The notes under the pieces were generated by a model. That model saw nothing but the letters and a program-made list of their open reading frames with translations. It was not told where the DNA came from and ran no database searches. Shown here piece by piece: positions 27,566-35,304 of a stretch of 64,000 nucleotides of DNA (the stretch's first letter is position 1; each line of letters starts with the position of its first letter). The stretch spans positions 930,001-994,000 of the forward strand of contig NC_014831.1 in NCBI RefSeq assembly GCF_000184705.1. The letters are read 5' to 3'. A program made the position numbers and the translations under genes. This DNA is from Thermaerobacter marianensis DSM 12885 (lineage in GTDB: Bacteria; Bacillota; Sulfobacillia; Thermaerobacterales; Thermaerobacteraceae).

Positions 27566-28062
27566 GGTCACGCCTCCTCCGCCCGTGGGACGGCCGGGGA
27601 TGCAGCCCGGCGGCCAGAACCCTTGCGGACGAACCGGCCGCAGCAGCCCCCTTTGGGCGCGCCGGACCCGCTGCCCGTTGCCATGGGCTCCCCGTTGCCA
27701 TGGATGGTTTGATTAGCGGCTATTCGGCCCACATCCAGAACATTCCTCCCGGAACGGGTCGCTTGCGGTCCATAAGCGTTCGGTTTCCGTCACACCATCG
27801 GTCCCGTGGATGGAGAAGCCGATCCCTTCTTGGCGTCGTAAGCACGGAGGACCCTTCGACCGCGACCCGCCACCGGGCCTGACCCGCGCCAGCGCGGCGC
27901 GCCCCGGGACGGGCCCGGGGCACGCCGGCCTGGATTGATCAGCCCGCTTCCGCTGGTCGGGGCCAAGCGGTTGGATCCGCGGCGTGCGGTTGGATCAGCG
28001 GCGTGCGGTGGGATCCGCGGGGGCGCGGTGGGATCCGCGGGCCATCGGCCGCGGGATCGGCC
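27566..28062. other. Intergenic region with tandem GGATCC-containing repeats
   Basis: About 500 bases lie between the ASCH gene start and the end of the spore-protein gene, both leftward. The part 27700-27860 is noticeably less G+C-rich and may be remnant or regulatory sequence; small open frames there have no support. The repeats at 27969-28045 are listed separately. Confidence 0.45.
27969..28045. repeat. Four tandem 19-20-bp repeats
   Basis: Units begin at 27969, 27988, 28007 and 28027 and share the core GGTKGGATCMGCGG. Unit lengths are 19, 19, 20 and about 19 bases. They end 17 bases beyond the stop codon of the leftward spore-protein gene. There are no spacers, so this is not a CRISPR. 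Confidence 0.75.
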
Positions 28063-28308
28063 TCACTGCTTGGGGGCAGGCGGCAGCGGCTGGCCGCCGG
28101 CCAGGGCCTGCTCCGCCAGGGCGATCATCCGCCGCACCATGTGCCCGCCCACGGCCCCCGCCTGGCGCGCGGGAATCTCACCCCAGTAGTCTTCCGACCC
28201 CTGGCGGACGGGCAGGCCCAGCTCCGCCGCGATCTCGTACTTCAGGTTGTCCAATGCCGGGTGCGCTTCCTTGATCAGCAGCCGGTTCGTCTTCTGACCC
28301 AACGCCAT
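28063..28308 (-). CDS. Alpha/beta-type small acid-soluble spore protein
   Basis: An 81-residue DNA-binding spore protein that coats forespore DNA and protects it. The family core LDNLKYEIAAELGLP carries the GPR protease site region (EIA), followed by YWGEIPARQAGAVGGHMVRRMI, the conserved second half. ATG 28308 follows GAGGTGAT at good spacing; the longer open frame upstream is low complexity. It would be made late in the forespore under sigma-G, though I see no clear promoter match directly upstream. Confidence 0.9.
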   Translation of the reverse strand: MALGQKTNRLLIKEAHPALDNLKYEIAAELGLPVRQGSEDYWGEIPARQAGAVGGHMVRRMIALAEQALAGGQPLPPAPKQ

Positions 28309-28505
28309 GGGGATCACCTCGGTGGTCGAACGCGGCCCGCGCCGCGCGCGTGCCGTGGCCCCACCCGCCCCGAGTGCTGCCCACCCGCCCCAGGTACGGC
28401 AGCCGTCCCCGGTCCGGCTTGCCGCGAGCCGCTGGGCCGGCCGGTTCGTCCTGTCAAGGTCTGGCACGGGGTCCTGCCGCGCCGTCCTGCCATGCGGTGG
28501 CGGCC

Positions 28506-28601
28506 GGATTCACCCGAATCCGGTCAGGTGGCGTTCCCGAGCCTAATTTGCGCCCCGGCCACGGCTTTCAGGCTCGCAAATCCGGGCGGCGGTGTGAATC
28601 C
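28506..28601 (+). other. Candidate structured RNA element
   Basis: Outer arms GGATTCAC (28506-28513) and GTGAATCC (28594-28601) are exact complements. Inside, ATTTGCG (28546-28552) pairs with CGCAAAT (28575-28581), and GAGCCT (28539-28544) pairs with AGGCTC (28570-28575); the last two cannot both form easily, so they would be alternatives. The layout is riboswitch-like but matches no class I recognise. Confidence 0.35.
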
Positions 28602-28756
28602 CCGGTCCGGGAGGGGGTCGCGCGACCACCGCTGGCCGCCGGCAGGCCCCCGCGCCAGGGCCCGGGCCGCGCGCCAGTTTTTCGGGCAGGGTCGGAAGGC
28701 GCGCCGGGGCGACTCCGGCGGGGACGGGCCCAGGCCCGGGCGACGGCGCCGGCCCA

Positions 28757-28801
28757 AAAAGTGAACAACATCTAAAAGGTTATTATTTAACGTTCGACAA
28801 T
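28757..28801 (+). promoter_or_regulatory. Pair of PurR-box-like elements in an AT-rich promoter region
   Basis: Against the Bacillus PurBox AWWWCCGAACWWT, bases 28757-28769 match at 10 of 13 positions, and the reverse-oriented element at 28789-28801 also at 10 of 13. The opposite orientation with a 19-base gap resembles the paired PurBoxes of B. subtilis (16-17 bases). Purine permease genes are known PurR targets there. Confidence 0.35.
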
Positions 28802-28884
28802 TTGCAAACATTCTTCGTTGATCTCCCGAGAACGATGTGATACGCCAGACATGGAGGCTCAACCAAAGGGGGTTCAGACGAGAA

Positions 28885-30300
28885 ATGTCCGTGGCGGTAC
28901 GGCCACAGCAGGGAGACGCCGCGCCGGTGCCGGGCCGCGGCGGCGGCTGGCTGGACCGGTTCTTCGCCATCCAGGCCAGCGGCTCCGACGTGCGCACGGA
29001 GATCCTGGCCGGGATCACCACCTTCGTGACGATGGCCTACATCCTGTTCGTCAACCCGCAGATCCTCGGGGCGGCCGGCCTCGATCCCAACGCGGTGCTG
29101 ATGGCGACCGCGCTCTCGTCGGGCGTGGCGACGCTCATCATGGGCCTGTTCGCGCGCATGCCCTTTGCGCTGGCACCGGGCATGGGCCTTAACGCCTACT
29201 TCGCCTTCACGGTGGTCCTCGGGCAGGGCATCCCGTGGCAGACGGTGCTGGGCGCCGTGTTCATCGACGGTCTCATCTTCCTGATCCTCAGCCTGCTGCC
29301 CATCCGGGAGCGCATCCTGCGGGACATCCCGCTGAACATCCGGCTGGCCACCAGCACCGCCATCGGTCTTTTCATCGCCTTCATCGGCCTGCGTTCGGCG
29401 GGGCTGGTCGTCGCCAACGAGGCGACCCTGGTGGGGCTGGGCAACGTGCGCTCGGGTCCGGCGATGCTGGCGCTCCTCGGGCTGGTCATCACGGCGCTGC
29501 TCATGGCGCGCCGGGTCAAGGGCGCCATCCTCTGGGGCGTGCTGATCACCACGGTGCTGGGCGCCTTCTTCCGCGCCCCCGACGCCAGCGGTGCCATGCA
29601 GCCGCTGACCCACCTGCCCCGCAGCCTCAGCGACGTGGTGCGCGCCCCCGACTTCGGCGTGCTGGCCAAGGTGGCCGGGCAGCTGGATCTGGCGGGCGCG
29701 CTCCAGCTCGGGCTGCTGACGGTGATCTTCACCTTCACCTTCGTGGACATGTTCGACACGGCGGGGACCCTGGTGGGACTCGGCACCAGGATGGGCGTCA
29801 TCGACGAGAAGACGGGCGCCTTCCCGCGGGTGGGCCGCGTGCTGGTCAGCGACGCGCTGGCCACCATGATCGGTGCCGGCCTGGGCACCTCCACCGTGAC
29901 CACCTACGTGGAGAGCGCGGCGGGCATCGGCCAGGGCGGTCGAACCGGCCTGACGGCCGTGGTGACGGGCTTGCTCTTCCTGCTGGCCGTGTTCTTCTGG
30001 CCCCTGGCGGGCGTGATCCCCGCCGCGGCGACCGCGCCGGCGCTGATCATCGTGGGCCTGCTGATGATGGAACCGATCCGCAAGCTCAACCTGGACGACG
30101 TCACCGAGGCCCTGCCGGCCTTCCTGACGGTGCTGGGCATTCCCCTGACCTTCAGCATCGCCACCGGCATGGTCCTGGGCATCGTGTCCTACGTGGTGCT
30201 GAAGCTGGTGACGGGGCGTATCCGCGAGGTCTCGGTGACCATGTGGATCCTGGCGGCCGTCTTCATCGCCCACTACGCCTTCCAGAGCGGGGGCGCGTGA
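28885..30300 (+). CDS. NCS2-family purine (guanine/hypoxanthine-type) permease
   Basis: A 471-residue membrane transporter of the AzgA/PbuG branch (COG2252). Hallmarks are the N-terminal EILAGITTFVTMAYILFVNP, the APGMGLNAYFAF motif, TFTFVDMFDTAGTLVG and GTSTVTTYVESAAGI. About 12-14 membrane helices are present. The family takes up guanine, hypoxanthine or adenine with protons. ATG 28885 has AAAGGGGG 12 bases upstream, slightly far; GTG 28837 in the same frame is an alternative with poorer signal. Upstream purine-type boxes suit the function. Confidence 0.95.
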   Translation: MSVAVRPQQGDAAPVPGRGGGWLDRFFAIQASGSDVRTEILAGITTFVTMAYILFVNPQILGAAGLDPNAVLMATALSSGVATLIMGLFARMPFALAPGMGLNAYFAFTVVLGQGIPWQTVLGAVFIDGLIFLILSLLPIRERILRDIPLNIRLATSTAIGLFIAFIGLRSAGLVVANEATLVGLGNVRSGPAMLALLGLVITALLMARRVKGAILWGVLITTVLGAFFRAPDASGAMQPLTHLPRSLSDVVRAPDFGVLAKVAGQLDLAGALQLGLLTVIFTFTFVDMFDTAGTLVGLGTRMGVIDEKTGAFPRVGRVLVSDALATMIGAGLGTSTVTTYVESAAGIGQGGRTGLTAVVTGLLFLLAVFFWPLAGVIPAAATAPALIIVGLLMMEPIRKLNLDDVTEALPAFLTVLGIPLTFSIATGMVLGIVSYVVLKLVTGRIREVSVTMWILAAVFIAHYAFQSGGA

Positions 30301-30624
30301 GGCGAGCCGGGTCGCCGGTGGTGGAGGGCCAGGGCGCCGGTCCGGACGCGGGACGCGAAGGCGCGCCGGTGCCGCCAGGCGGCGGCACGGGCGGGCGCCC
30401 GGTGGTCCTGGCGAACTGGCCGCACCGTCTGGCGAGTTCGGAGCGCGCCAGCGGGCAACCAGAAAGTCTTATGTTATGGGCGGACGAACCGGCGGGGCGG
30501 GCGCGAGGGCGCCCGCCCTTGTCCCATCACCGTCCGGTGGGCTCGTCATCCACCGGGAGGGTGGGGCCGTCTCCGACGACGGGGGAGGACGTCACGCCCG
30601 GAGGGCGAATTCGAGCCAGCTCCT
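30301..30624. other. Convergent intergenic region
   Basis: This 324-base gap separates convergent genes. A GC-rich hairpin near 30495-30517 (GGGCGGGCGC with GCGCCCGCCC) may stop transcription, but lacks a T-run. Nothing else is seen. Confidence 0.4.
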
Positions 30625-31164
30625 TTACCATTGGGAGTGGGCCTCCAGGGCGGTCAGCTCCGTGGCGAACCGCCGCGCGTTCTCCCGGTACCGTGCCGCC
30701 GCGGCGCGGATCTCGGCCTGTTCCTCCGGCGTCAGGGCCCGCACCACCCGGGCCGGAACCCCCAGCACCAGGCTCCCCGGCGGGATCACCTTCCCCTCGG
30801 GCACCACGGCGCCGGCGCCCACCAGGCTGCCCCGGCCGATGCGGGCGCGGCTCAGCACCACGGCCCCCATGCCGATCAGGCACTCGTCCTCGATGGTACA
30901 GCCGTGGACGATGGCTCCGTGGCCGATGGTCACGTCGCGGCCGATCCAGCAGGGTTCCCCGGCGTTGACGTGGAGCACCGCGTTGTCCTGCACGTTGCTG
31001 CCGGCGCCGATGCGGATCTCGTCCAGGTCGCCGCGCAGGACGGCGCCGAACCAGATGCTGCTGTGTTCGTCCAGGACCACCCGCCCGACGACCCGCGCCC
31101 CCGGGGCCACGTAGGCGGTCGGGGCGATGCGGGGCGTGGCCGCGCCAAGACGGTAGAGGCTCAT
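30625..31164 (-). CDS. Gamma-class carbonic anhydrase family protein
   Basis: A 179-residue left-handed beta-helix protein with hexapeptide repeats. Zinc-ligand histidines are in place: H65 (NAVLH), H82 and H87 (GHGAIVHG), as in gamma carbonic anhydrases and the YrdA/PaaY group. The C-terminus is the usual helical tail. It could interconvert CO2 and bicarbonate, though many homologues have weak or unknown activity; the distant dabAB genes in this window make an inorganic-carbon role of some interest. ATG 31164 follows GAGGAGGAAT. Confidence 0.9.
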   Translation of the reverse strand: MSLYRLGAATPRIAPTAYVAPGARVVGRVVLDEHSSIWFGAVLRGDLDEIRIGAGSNVQDNAVLHVNAGEPCWIGRDVTIGHGAIVHGCTIEDECLIGMGAVVLSRARIGRGSLVGAGAVVPEGKVIPPGSLVLGVPARVVRALTPEEQAEIRAAAARYRENARRFATELTALEAHSQW

Positions 31165-31192
31165 GGGGATTCCTCCTCGTCCCTGGGCATCC

Positions 31193-31222
31193 TTGGAGAC
31201 GCCGCCGGCAATTCGCTACAAT
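31193..31222 (+). promoter_or_regulatory. Candidate promoter of the GNAT gene
   Basis: TTGGAG (31193-31198), an 18-base spacer and TACAAT (31217-31222). The -10 is good and the -35 only partly matches. It lies about 70 bases upstream of the GTG start. Confidence 0.45.
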
Positions 31223-31294
31223 CGTAGCGTGCCGTGGCGCCCGGGTGCACGCGCCGGCCCGGGTCGCCCGGCCGGGAAGGGGTGGGGTGGAGCC

Positions 31295-31771
31295 GTGTGG
31301 AGCGTGGAGCCCGCCGCGCCTGCCGACGCGGGCGAGGTCCTGGCGGTGACGCAAAGGGCATTCCGTCCTTACCAGGCCAAGTATCCCGTGGCACCGGAAC
31401 CGCTGCAGGACACGCTGGAGCGGGTGCGGGAGGACATCGACCGCGGACGGGTCTGGGTCGCCCGCAGCGGCTCCCGGGTGATCGGCGCCGTGCGGGTGCG
31501 GCCCCTGGGCGACCGGAACGGTGCATGGGAGATCTACGGCCTGGCGGTGGACCCCGAGTTCTCCCAGCTCGACGTGGGGACCTCCCTGGTGCGGGCGGTG
31601 GAAGACCGGCTGCGCCGGCAGGGGGCGCGGGCCCTGCACTTGCAGACGGGCCTGCGGGACGCCCCCGCCATCGAGTTCTGGTACCGGGTGGGGTATCGCC
31701 CCTACCGGCTGGAGCCCGACCCCGACCCGGCGGGCGGGTACGACCGGGTATGGTTCTCTAAGGAATGGTAG
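31295..31771 (+). CDS. GNAT-family N-acetyltransferase
   Basis: A 158-residue acetyl-CoA-dependent acyltransferase. The GNAT pattern is clear: strand VIGAVRVRP, strand WEIYGLAVDPEF, the acetyl-CoA loop region QLDVGTSLVRAVEDR and a C-terminal FWYRVGYRPYRLE. The loop lacks the full Q/RxxGxG/A spacing, giving QLDVGTS. GTG 31295 has only a GGTGGGGTGG ribosome site. The acceptor is unknown. It precedes selD in the same direction with a 145-base gap. Confidence 0.85.
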   Translation: MWSVEPAAPADAGEVLAVTQRAFRPYQAKYPVAPEPLQDTLERVREDIDRGRVWVARSGSRVIGAVRVRPLGDRNGAWEIYGLAVDPEFSQLDVGTSLVRAVEDRLRRQGARALHLQTGLRDAPAIEFWYRVGYRPYRLEPDPDPAGGYDRVWFSKEW

Positions 31772-31916
31772 GGTGGAGCCGGAGGCGCCGCCGGGGGATC
31801 GCGGTCCCGATGAGGCCGGTGGAACGGCGTGGCCGCACGGCGGCGCGCCCCGGCGCCGCCACGCCGCAGGTTGCAGGCTCGTCGCAGGCCTTGGATGACA
31901 GGGAGGGGGGATCGTC

Positions 31917-32966
31917 GTGGATGGGCTGCGCCTGACGCAGTTGACCGGCAAGGCCGGCTGAGGGTGCAAGCTCGGCCCGGCCGAGCTGGCGCAGGTCCTG
32001 CGCCACGTACCCCCTCAAACAGGTACGGATCCCCACCTGCTGGTGGGGCTCGAGAGCGGCGACGACGCCGGGGTCTACCGGCTGACGGACCGGCTGGCCC
32101 TGGTGCAGACCGTGGACTTCTTCACGCCCATCGTGGACGACCCGGCGCTGTTCGGCGAGATCGCCGCCGCCAACGCCCTGAGCGACGTCTACGCCATGGG
32201 CGGGCGCCCGCTGACGGCGCTGAACCTGGTGGGCTTCTCCGTCGCCCGCTACGGCGCCGATACCCTGGCGGCCATCCTGGCCGGCGGGGCGGCCAAGGTG
32301 CGGGAGGCGGGGGCGGTGATCGTCGGCGGGCACACCATCGACGACGCCGAGCCCAAGTACGGCCTGGCGGTGACGGGCGTGGTCGACCCCGACCGGATCT
32401 GGACGAACCGGGGCGCCCGGCCGGGTGACAGGCTGATCCTGACGAAGCCCATCGGCACCGGCGTGCTGAGCACCGCCCTCAAGCGCGACCTGGCGCCGCC
32501 GGAGGCGGTGCAGGCCATGGTGGAGATGATGCGGACCCTGAACCGGGCCGCCGCCGAGGCGGGTCAGGCGGTGGGCGGGGTCCATGCCGCCACCGACGTG
32601 ACGGGCTTCGGGCTCGTGGGGCATGCCAGCCACATCGCCCGGGAGAGCGGGGTGGCCCTGGTCATCGAGGCCGAGGCGGTGCCGGTGCTGCCCGGCGCCC
32701 GGGAACTGGCGGAGAAGGACGTCTTCCCCGGCGGCAGCCGGGCCAACCGCCGGCACTACGGCGCGGTGGTGGACTTCCGCCGGCCGCTGCCGGAATGGGA
32801 GCAGGGGCTACTGTTCGACGCGGTGACCTCGGGCGGCCTCTTGCTGGTGGTGGAACCGGCCCGCGCCGGGGCCTTGCTGGATGAACTGCACGGGCGCGGG
32901 GTACATGACGCGCGGGTCATCGGCCGGGTGGAGGAAGGGCCGGCGGGCCGGGTGCGGGTGGAGTGA
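31917..32966 (+). CDS. selD: Selenide, water dikinase, selenocysteine-containing (in-frame TGA)
   Basis: SelD makes selenophosphate from selenide and ATP for selenocysteine and selenouridine synthesis. Reading from GTG 31917 (GGGAGGGGGG six bases upstream) gives RLTQLTGKAG, then TGA at 31959-31961, then GCKLGP; the family has Cys or Sec exactly there, followed by G-C-K with the essential lysine. The TGA is therefore read as Sec15. A perfect hairpin begins seven bases after it. Downstream, GLESGDDAGVY, VDFFTPIVDDP, AANALSDVYAMGG and ATDVTGFGLVGH are canonical. Product 349 residues. Standard gene calling would wrongly start at GTG 32043. It implies selA, selB and selC elsewhere in the genome. 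Confidence 0.93.
31969..31987 (+). promoter_or_regulatory. Candidate bacterial SECIS hairpin in selD
   Basis: AGCTCGGC (31969-31976) and GCCGAGCT (31980-31987) are perfect complements around the loop CCG, starting seven bases after the TGA codon. Bacterial SECIS elements lie in this position and bind SelB. Loop size is small compared with E. coli fdhF. Confidence 0.6.
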
Positions 32967-34183
32967 GGGCGACCGTGAAGGCGGCGTCTACTTCCGGGCG
33001 CGCGGGGTACCGGCGGGGGCCGGTGCCCCGCGCGCTGGCATGGGCGGCCCTGGCCGCCGGGCTGGCGCTGGCCGGCCTGGCGCTGCAGCGGCAGGCTCCC
33101 GCGGTGGCCGCCACGGCGCAGGCCGTGGCGGCCACCGCGGAGCTGCTGCGGGCCTGGCACGAGGGCTCGCCGGCGGCCGCCGGGGCCTGGGTGGCCCCGG
33201 CGGCCGCCGCGCCGGGGGGCGCCTGGCTGGCGGGCCTGGCCCGCGACCTTCCGGACCGGGTCCCGCCCGGCCGCGTCCCGCCCAGCCCGCCGGCGGCGGG
33301 CGGCCGGGCGGCAGCGGGTCCGGCGGGCGAGACGCCGGCAGGGGCCGCCCCTGCCCCGGCGCCGGGGACCGTCGGTCCGTGGTCGCCGTGGTCAGGGGCC
33401 GCGGGTCCGCCGCCTCCTGCGGACCCGGCGCCGGGGACCGTGGATCCGGCGGCGGCCGCCGCGGACCCGGCGGCCCTCCTCGCCGCCCCCCTCACGAGCT
33501 ACGCTATCGGCAGCGTCCGGCCCGATGCCGCCGGCCGGCTCCACGTGACGGCGGTGACCGAAGTGGCCATACCCGGGGCCGGCTACGCCGGCCGGTTCGT
33601 CCGGGAACTGGTCTGGCGGCCGGGGCCGGGGGCGCCCCGGCTGGTGGCGGCGTCGTCACGGCAGGTGCTGGAGGTGGCCGTGCGGGGCGACGCCCTGGCC
33701 TGGAGGCGCTCGGCCGGGCCGTGGCAGCAAGGCGTCGGGCTGGCGGACCTTCCCCTGCGGGCGCAGCCGCCGGGCGGGCCGCCCGGGGTCGACGTGGACG
33801 TCTCCCGTGATGGCTTTGGCCCCATCGCCCTGGCCGGGCCGCGGGGGGTACTTCTGACGACCCGCGGCGCCCGGCCCCTGGTGGCCCTCTGGTCCTGGCG
33901 CCCGAATGGCGCCAGCGCGCCTGCCGGTTCCTCCGCCGGCCCGGCGGCCCGCCCGGCGACCGGCACCGGCTCGACCGGCGGCCCCCCGACCGCATCCCGG
34001 ATCGTGGTCCTGGACGTCCTCTACCGTGCCCAGGCGCTGGGGTGGCGGGTGGACCCTGACGGCCGGTACGCCGTGCTGACCGTCCAGGCCGAGGACGGCT
34101 CGCGGGTAGCGGTGACGTACGACCTGGACCGCGGCGGTCCCGTGTCCACCCGGCCCGCCGCCGGCGGTGGTCGAACCACCTAA
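32963..34183 (+). CDS. Hypothetical membrane-anchored or secreted protein
   Basis: A 406-residue protein starting at a GTG that overlaps the selD stop (GTGA), so it is likely co-translated with selD; GTG 32975 is an alternative. A positively charged N-terminus is followed by a hydrophobic segment at about residues 24-42, then a Pro/Gly/Ala-rich linker to about residue 170. The C-terminal part has alternating hydrophobic strands (VTAVTEVAI, FVRELVWRPG, SRIVVLDVLYRAQALGW) suggesting a beta-rich extracytoplasmic domain. I do not recognise the family. Coupling to selD may be accidental. Confidence 0.6.
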   Translation: MRATVKAASTSGRAGYRRGPVPRALAWAALAAGLALAGLALQRQAPAVAATAQAVAATAELLRAWHEGSPAAAGAWVAPAAAAPGGAWLAGLARDLPDRVPPGRVPPSPPAAGGRAAAGPAGETPAGAAPAPAPGTVGPWSPWSGAAGPPPPADPAPGTVDPAAAAADPAALLAAPLTSYAIGSVRPDAAGRLHVTAVTEVAIPGAGYAGRFVRELVWRPGPGAPRLVAASSRQVLEVAVRGDALAWRRSAGPWQQGVGLADLPLRAQPPGGPPGVDVDVSRDGFGPIALAGPRGVLLTTRGARPLVALWSWRPNGASAPAGSSAGPAARPATGTGSTGGPPTASRIVVLDVLYRAQALGWRVDPDGRYAVLTVQAEDGSRVAVTYDLDRGGPVSTRPAAGGGRTT

Positions 34184-34487
34184 GGGCTCGAACCACCGCG
34201 GGCCAGGCGCCCGGCCTGCCTCGGGGCTGCCCGAGCCGGCACGCCCCGACCTCCTGGCGCGAGCCGCCCCGGCAACCGCCGTACCGGACGCCGCCTCCGC
34301 CCGGTCTCCCCACCCCAGTCCGCCGGGTTCCCCGCGTCGACCCCCCACCGCCCGGAATCCCCTCGCCTTGGGCGCATGCCTGCGGTCCCCCCTTCGGCGG
34401 ACTTTCGTAGGATGGGATGACATCACCCGCGGCCGCGGGATTCGCCTGCCGCGCCGCCCGCCGGCCCGGGGTGCAGGGGAGAGGCCG
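34184..34487. other. Intergenic region
   Basis: This 304-base gap begins with a hairpin (GCGGTGGT near 34162 with ACCACCGC near 34191) that may end the selD transcript. No other feature recognised. Confidence 0.4.
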
Positions 34488-35156
34488 ATGCTGAAGGTTC
34501 TGATCGCCACGGGGAGGCCGCTGATCCGGGAGGGGCTGCAGCGGGTGCTGGAGGGGGCTTCCGGACTGCAGGTGGTGGGGCATGCCGCCGCGGCGGACCC
34601 GTTGCTGGAGCGGGTGCGGCAGCTGGCGCCCGACGTGGTGCTCCTGGACCTGGGCCTGGCGGAGGACGACGCCCGGGACCTGGTGGGCCGCCTGGGCCGG
34701 GCGCCCAGCGCGCCGGTGGTCGTCGGCATCACCGACCGGGCCGACCCGCAGGCCCTGCTGGGGCTCGTCCAGGCGGGGCTCGGTGGGTATCTGCTGGCCA
34801 ACCGGGAGGCCGCGGGGCTGGCCGAGGCGATCCGCGCCTGTACGGCGGGGATCTTCGTGATCGACGCGGAGATCATGTCGGAGCTGGCCCACGACTCCCC
34901 GCTCTACCGGTACGTGCCGGCGCCGGAGGAAGTGGAGCGGGCGCGGCTGCTCAGCCAGCGGGAGCTGGAGGTGCTGAGCCGCATCGCCCGAGGGAAGTCC
35001 ACGGCCCAGGTGGCCCGGGAGCTGTACATCAGCCCCAAGACGGTGCGCAACCACCTGAGCCACATCATGCAGAAGCTGGGCGTGCGGGACCGCACCCAGG
35101 CGGTGCTCTTCGCCCTGCGGGTGGGGTTGATCCGGCGCCACGACCTGATGGGGTAG
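34488..35156 (+). CDS. LuxR/NarL-type response regulator with an atypical receiver
   Basis: A 222-residue protein with an N-terminal receiver domain and a C-terminal LuxR HTH (LLSQRELEVLSRIARGKST, then VARELYISPKTVRNHLSHIMQKLGV). The phosphoacceptor D54 is present (VVLLDLGL), but the acidic pair that binds Mg2+ is missing: residues 7-9 are A-T-G where NarL members have A-D-D. The conserved Thr/Ser and Lys are also not evident. It may therefore work without phosphorylation. No histidine kinase gene is adjacent. ATG 34488 follows CAGGGGAGAGG. It precedes imuB in the same direction. Confidence 0.9.
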   Translation: MLKVLIATGRPLIREGLQRVLEGASGLQVVGHAAAADPLLERVRQLAPDVVLLDLGLAEDDARDLVGRLGRAPSAPVVVGITDRADPQALLGLVQAGLGGYLLANREAAGLAEAIRACTAGIFVIDAEIMSELAHDSPLYRYVPAPEEVERARLLSQRELEVLSRIARGKSTAQVARELYISPKTVRNHLSHIMQKLGVRDRTQAVLFALRVGLIRRHDLMG

Positions 35157-35265
35157 GGGCGCCGGTTCCTCCGCAGGGGCACATGGGACCCGCGATCCGG
35201 AGGGGCCGGGCCGTGCCCGGCCTTCCGATATCCCAAAAAATTGCTGTTCAGGATGCCCATTCCTC

Positions 35266-35294
35266 TTGACGCCCTTCCGGCCCCCCTCTACAAT
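35266..35294 (+). promoter_or_regulatory. Near-consensus sigma-A promoter of the imuB operon
   Basis: TTGACG (35266-35271), a 17-base spacer and TACAAT (35289-35294). Transcription is expected near 35301, only about 4 bases before ATG 35305. Confidence 0.75.
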
Positions 35295-35304
35295 GGGTCT
35301 CACC

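Larger units (their letters stand above)
28309..28884. other. Structured intergenic region upstream of the purine permease
   Basis: A 576-base divergent gap, unusually long for this window. It contains nested inverted repeats at 28506-28601 and an AT-rich patch at 28755-28830 with PurR-box-like elements; both are listed separately. Confidence 0.5.

Noticed and set aside
27700-27923. Small open frames on both strands between the ASCH and spore-protein genes
   Set aside because: They lack ribosome sites and recognisable motifs, and they overlap one another on opposite strands.
27969-28045. Short CRISPR-like array
   Set aside because: Units are directly adjacent with no unique spacers, and no cas genes are in the window.
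31917-32042. selD as a frameshifted or truncated pseudogene because of the TGA
   Set aside because: Frame and conservation continue on both sides, the TGA falls exactly on the Cys/Sec position of the family, and a hairpin follows it.
34488-35156. The gene before imuB as ImuA
   Set aside because: It has a receiver plus LuxR HTH and no RecA-like Walker motifs, so it is a regulator and not ImuA.
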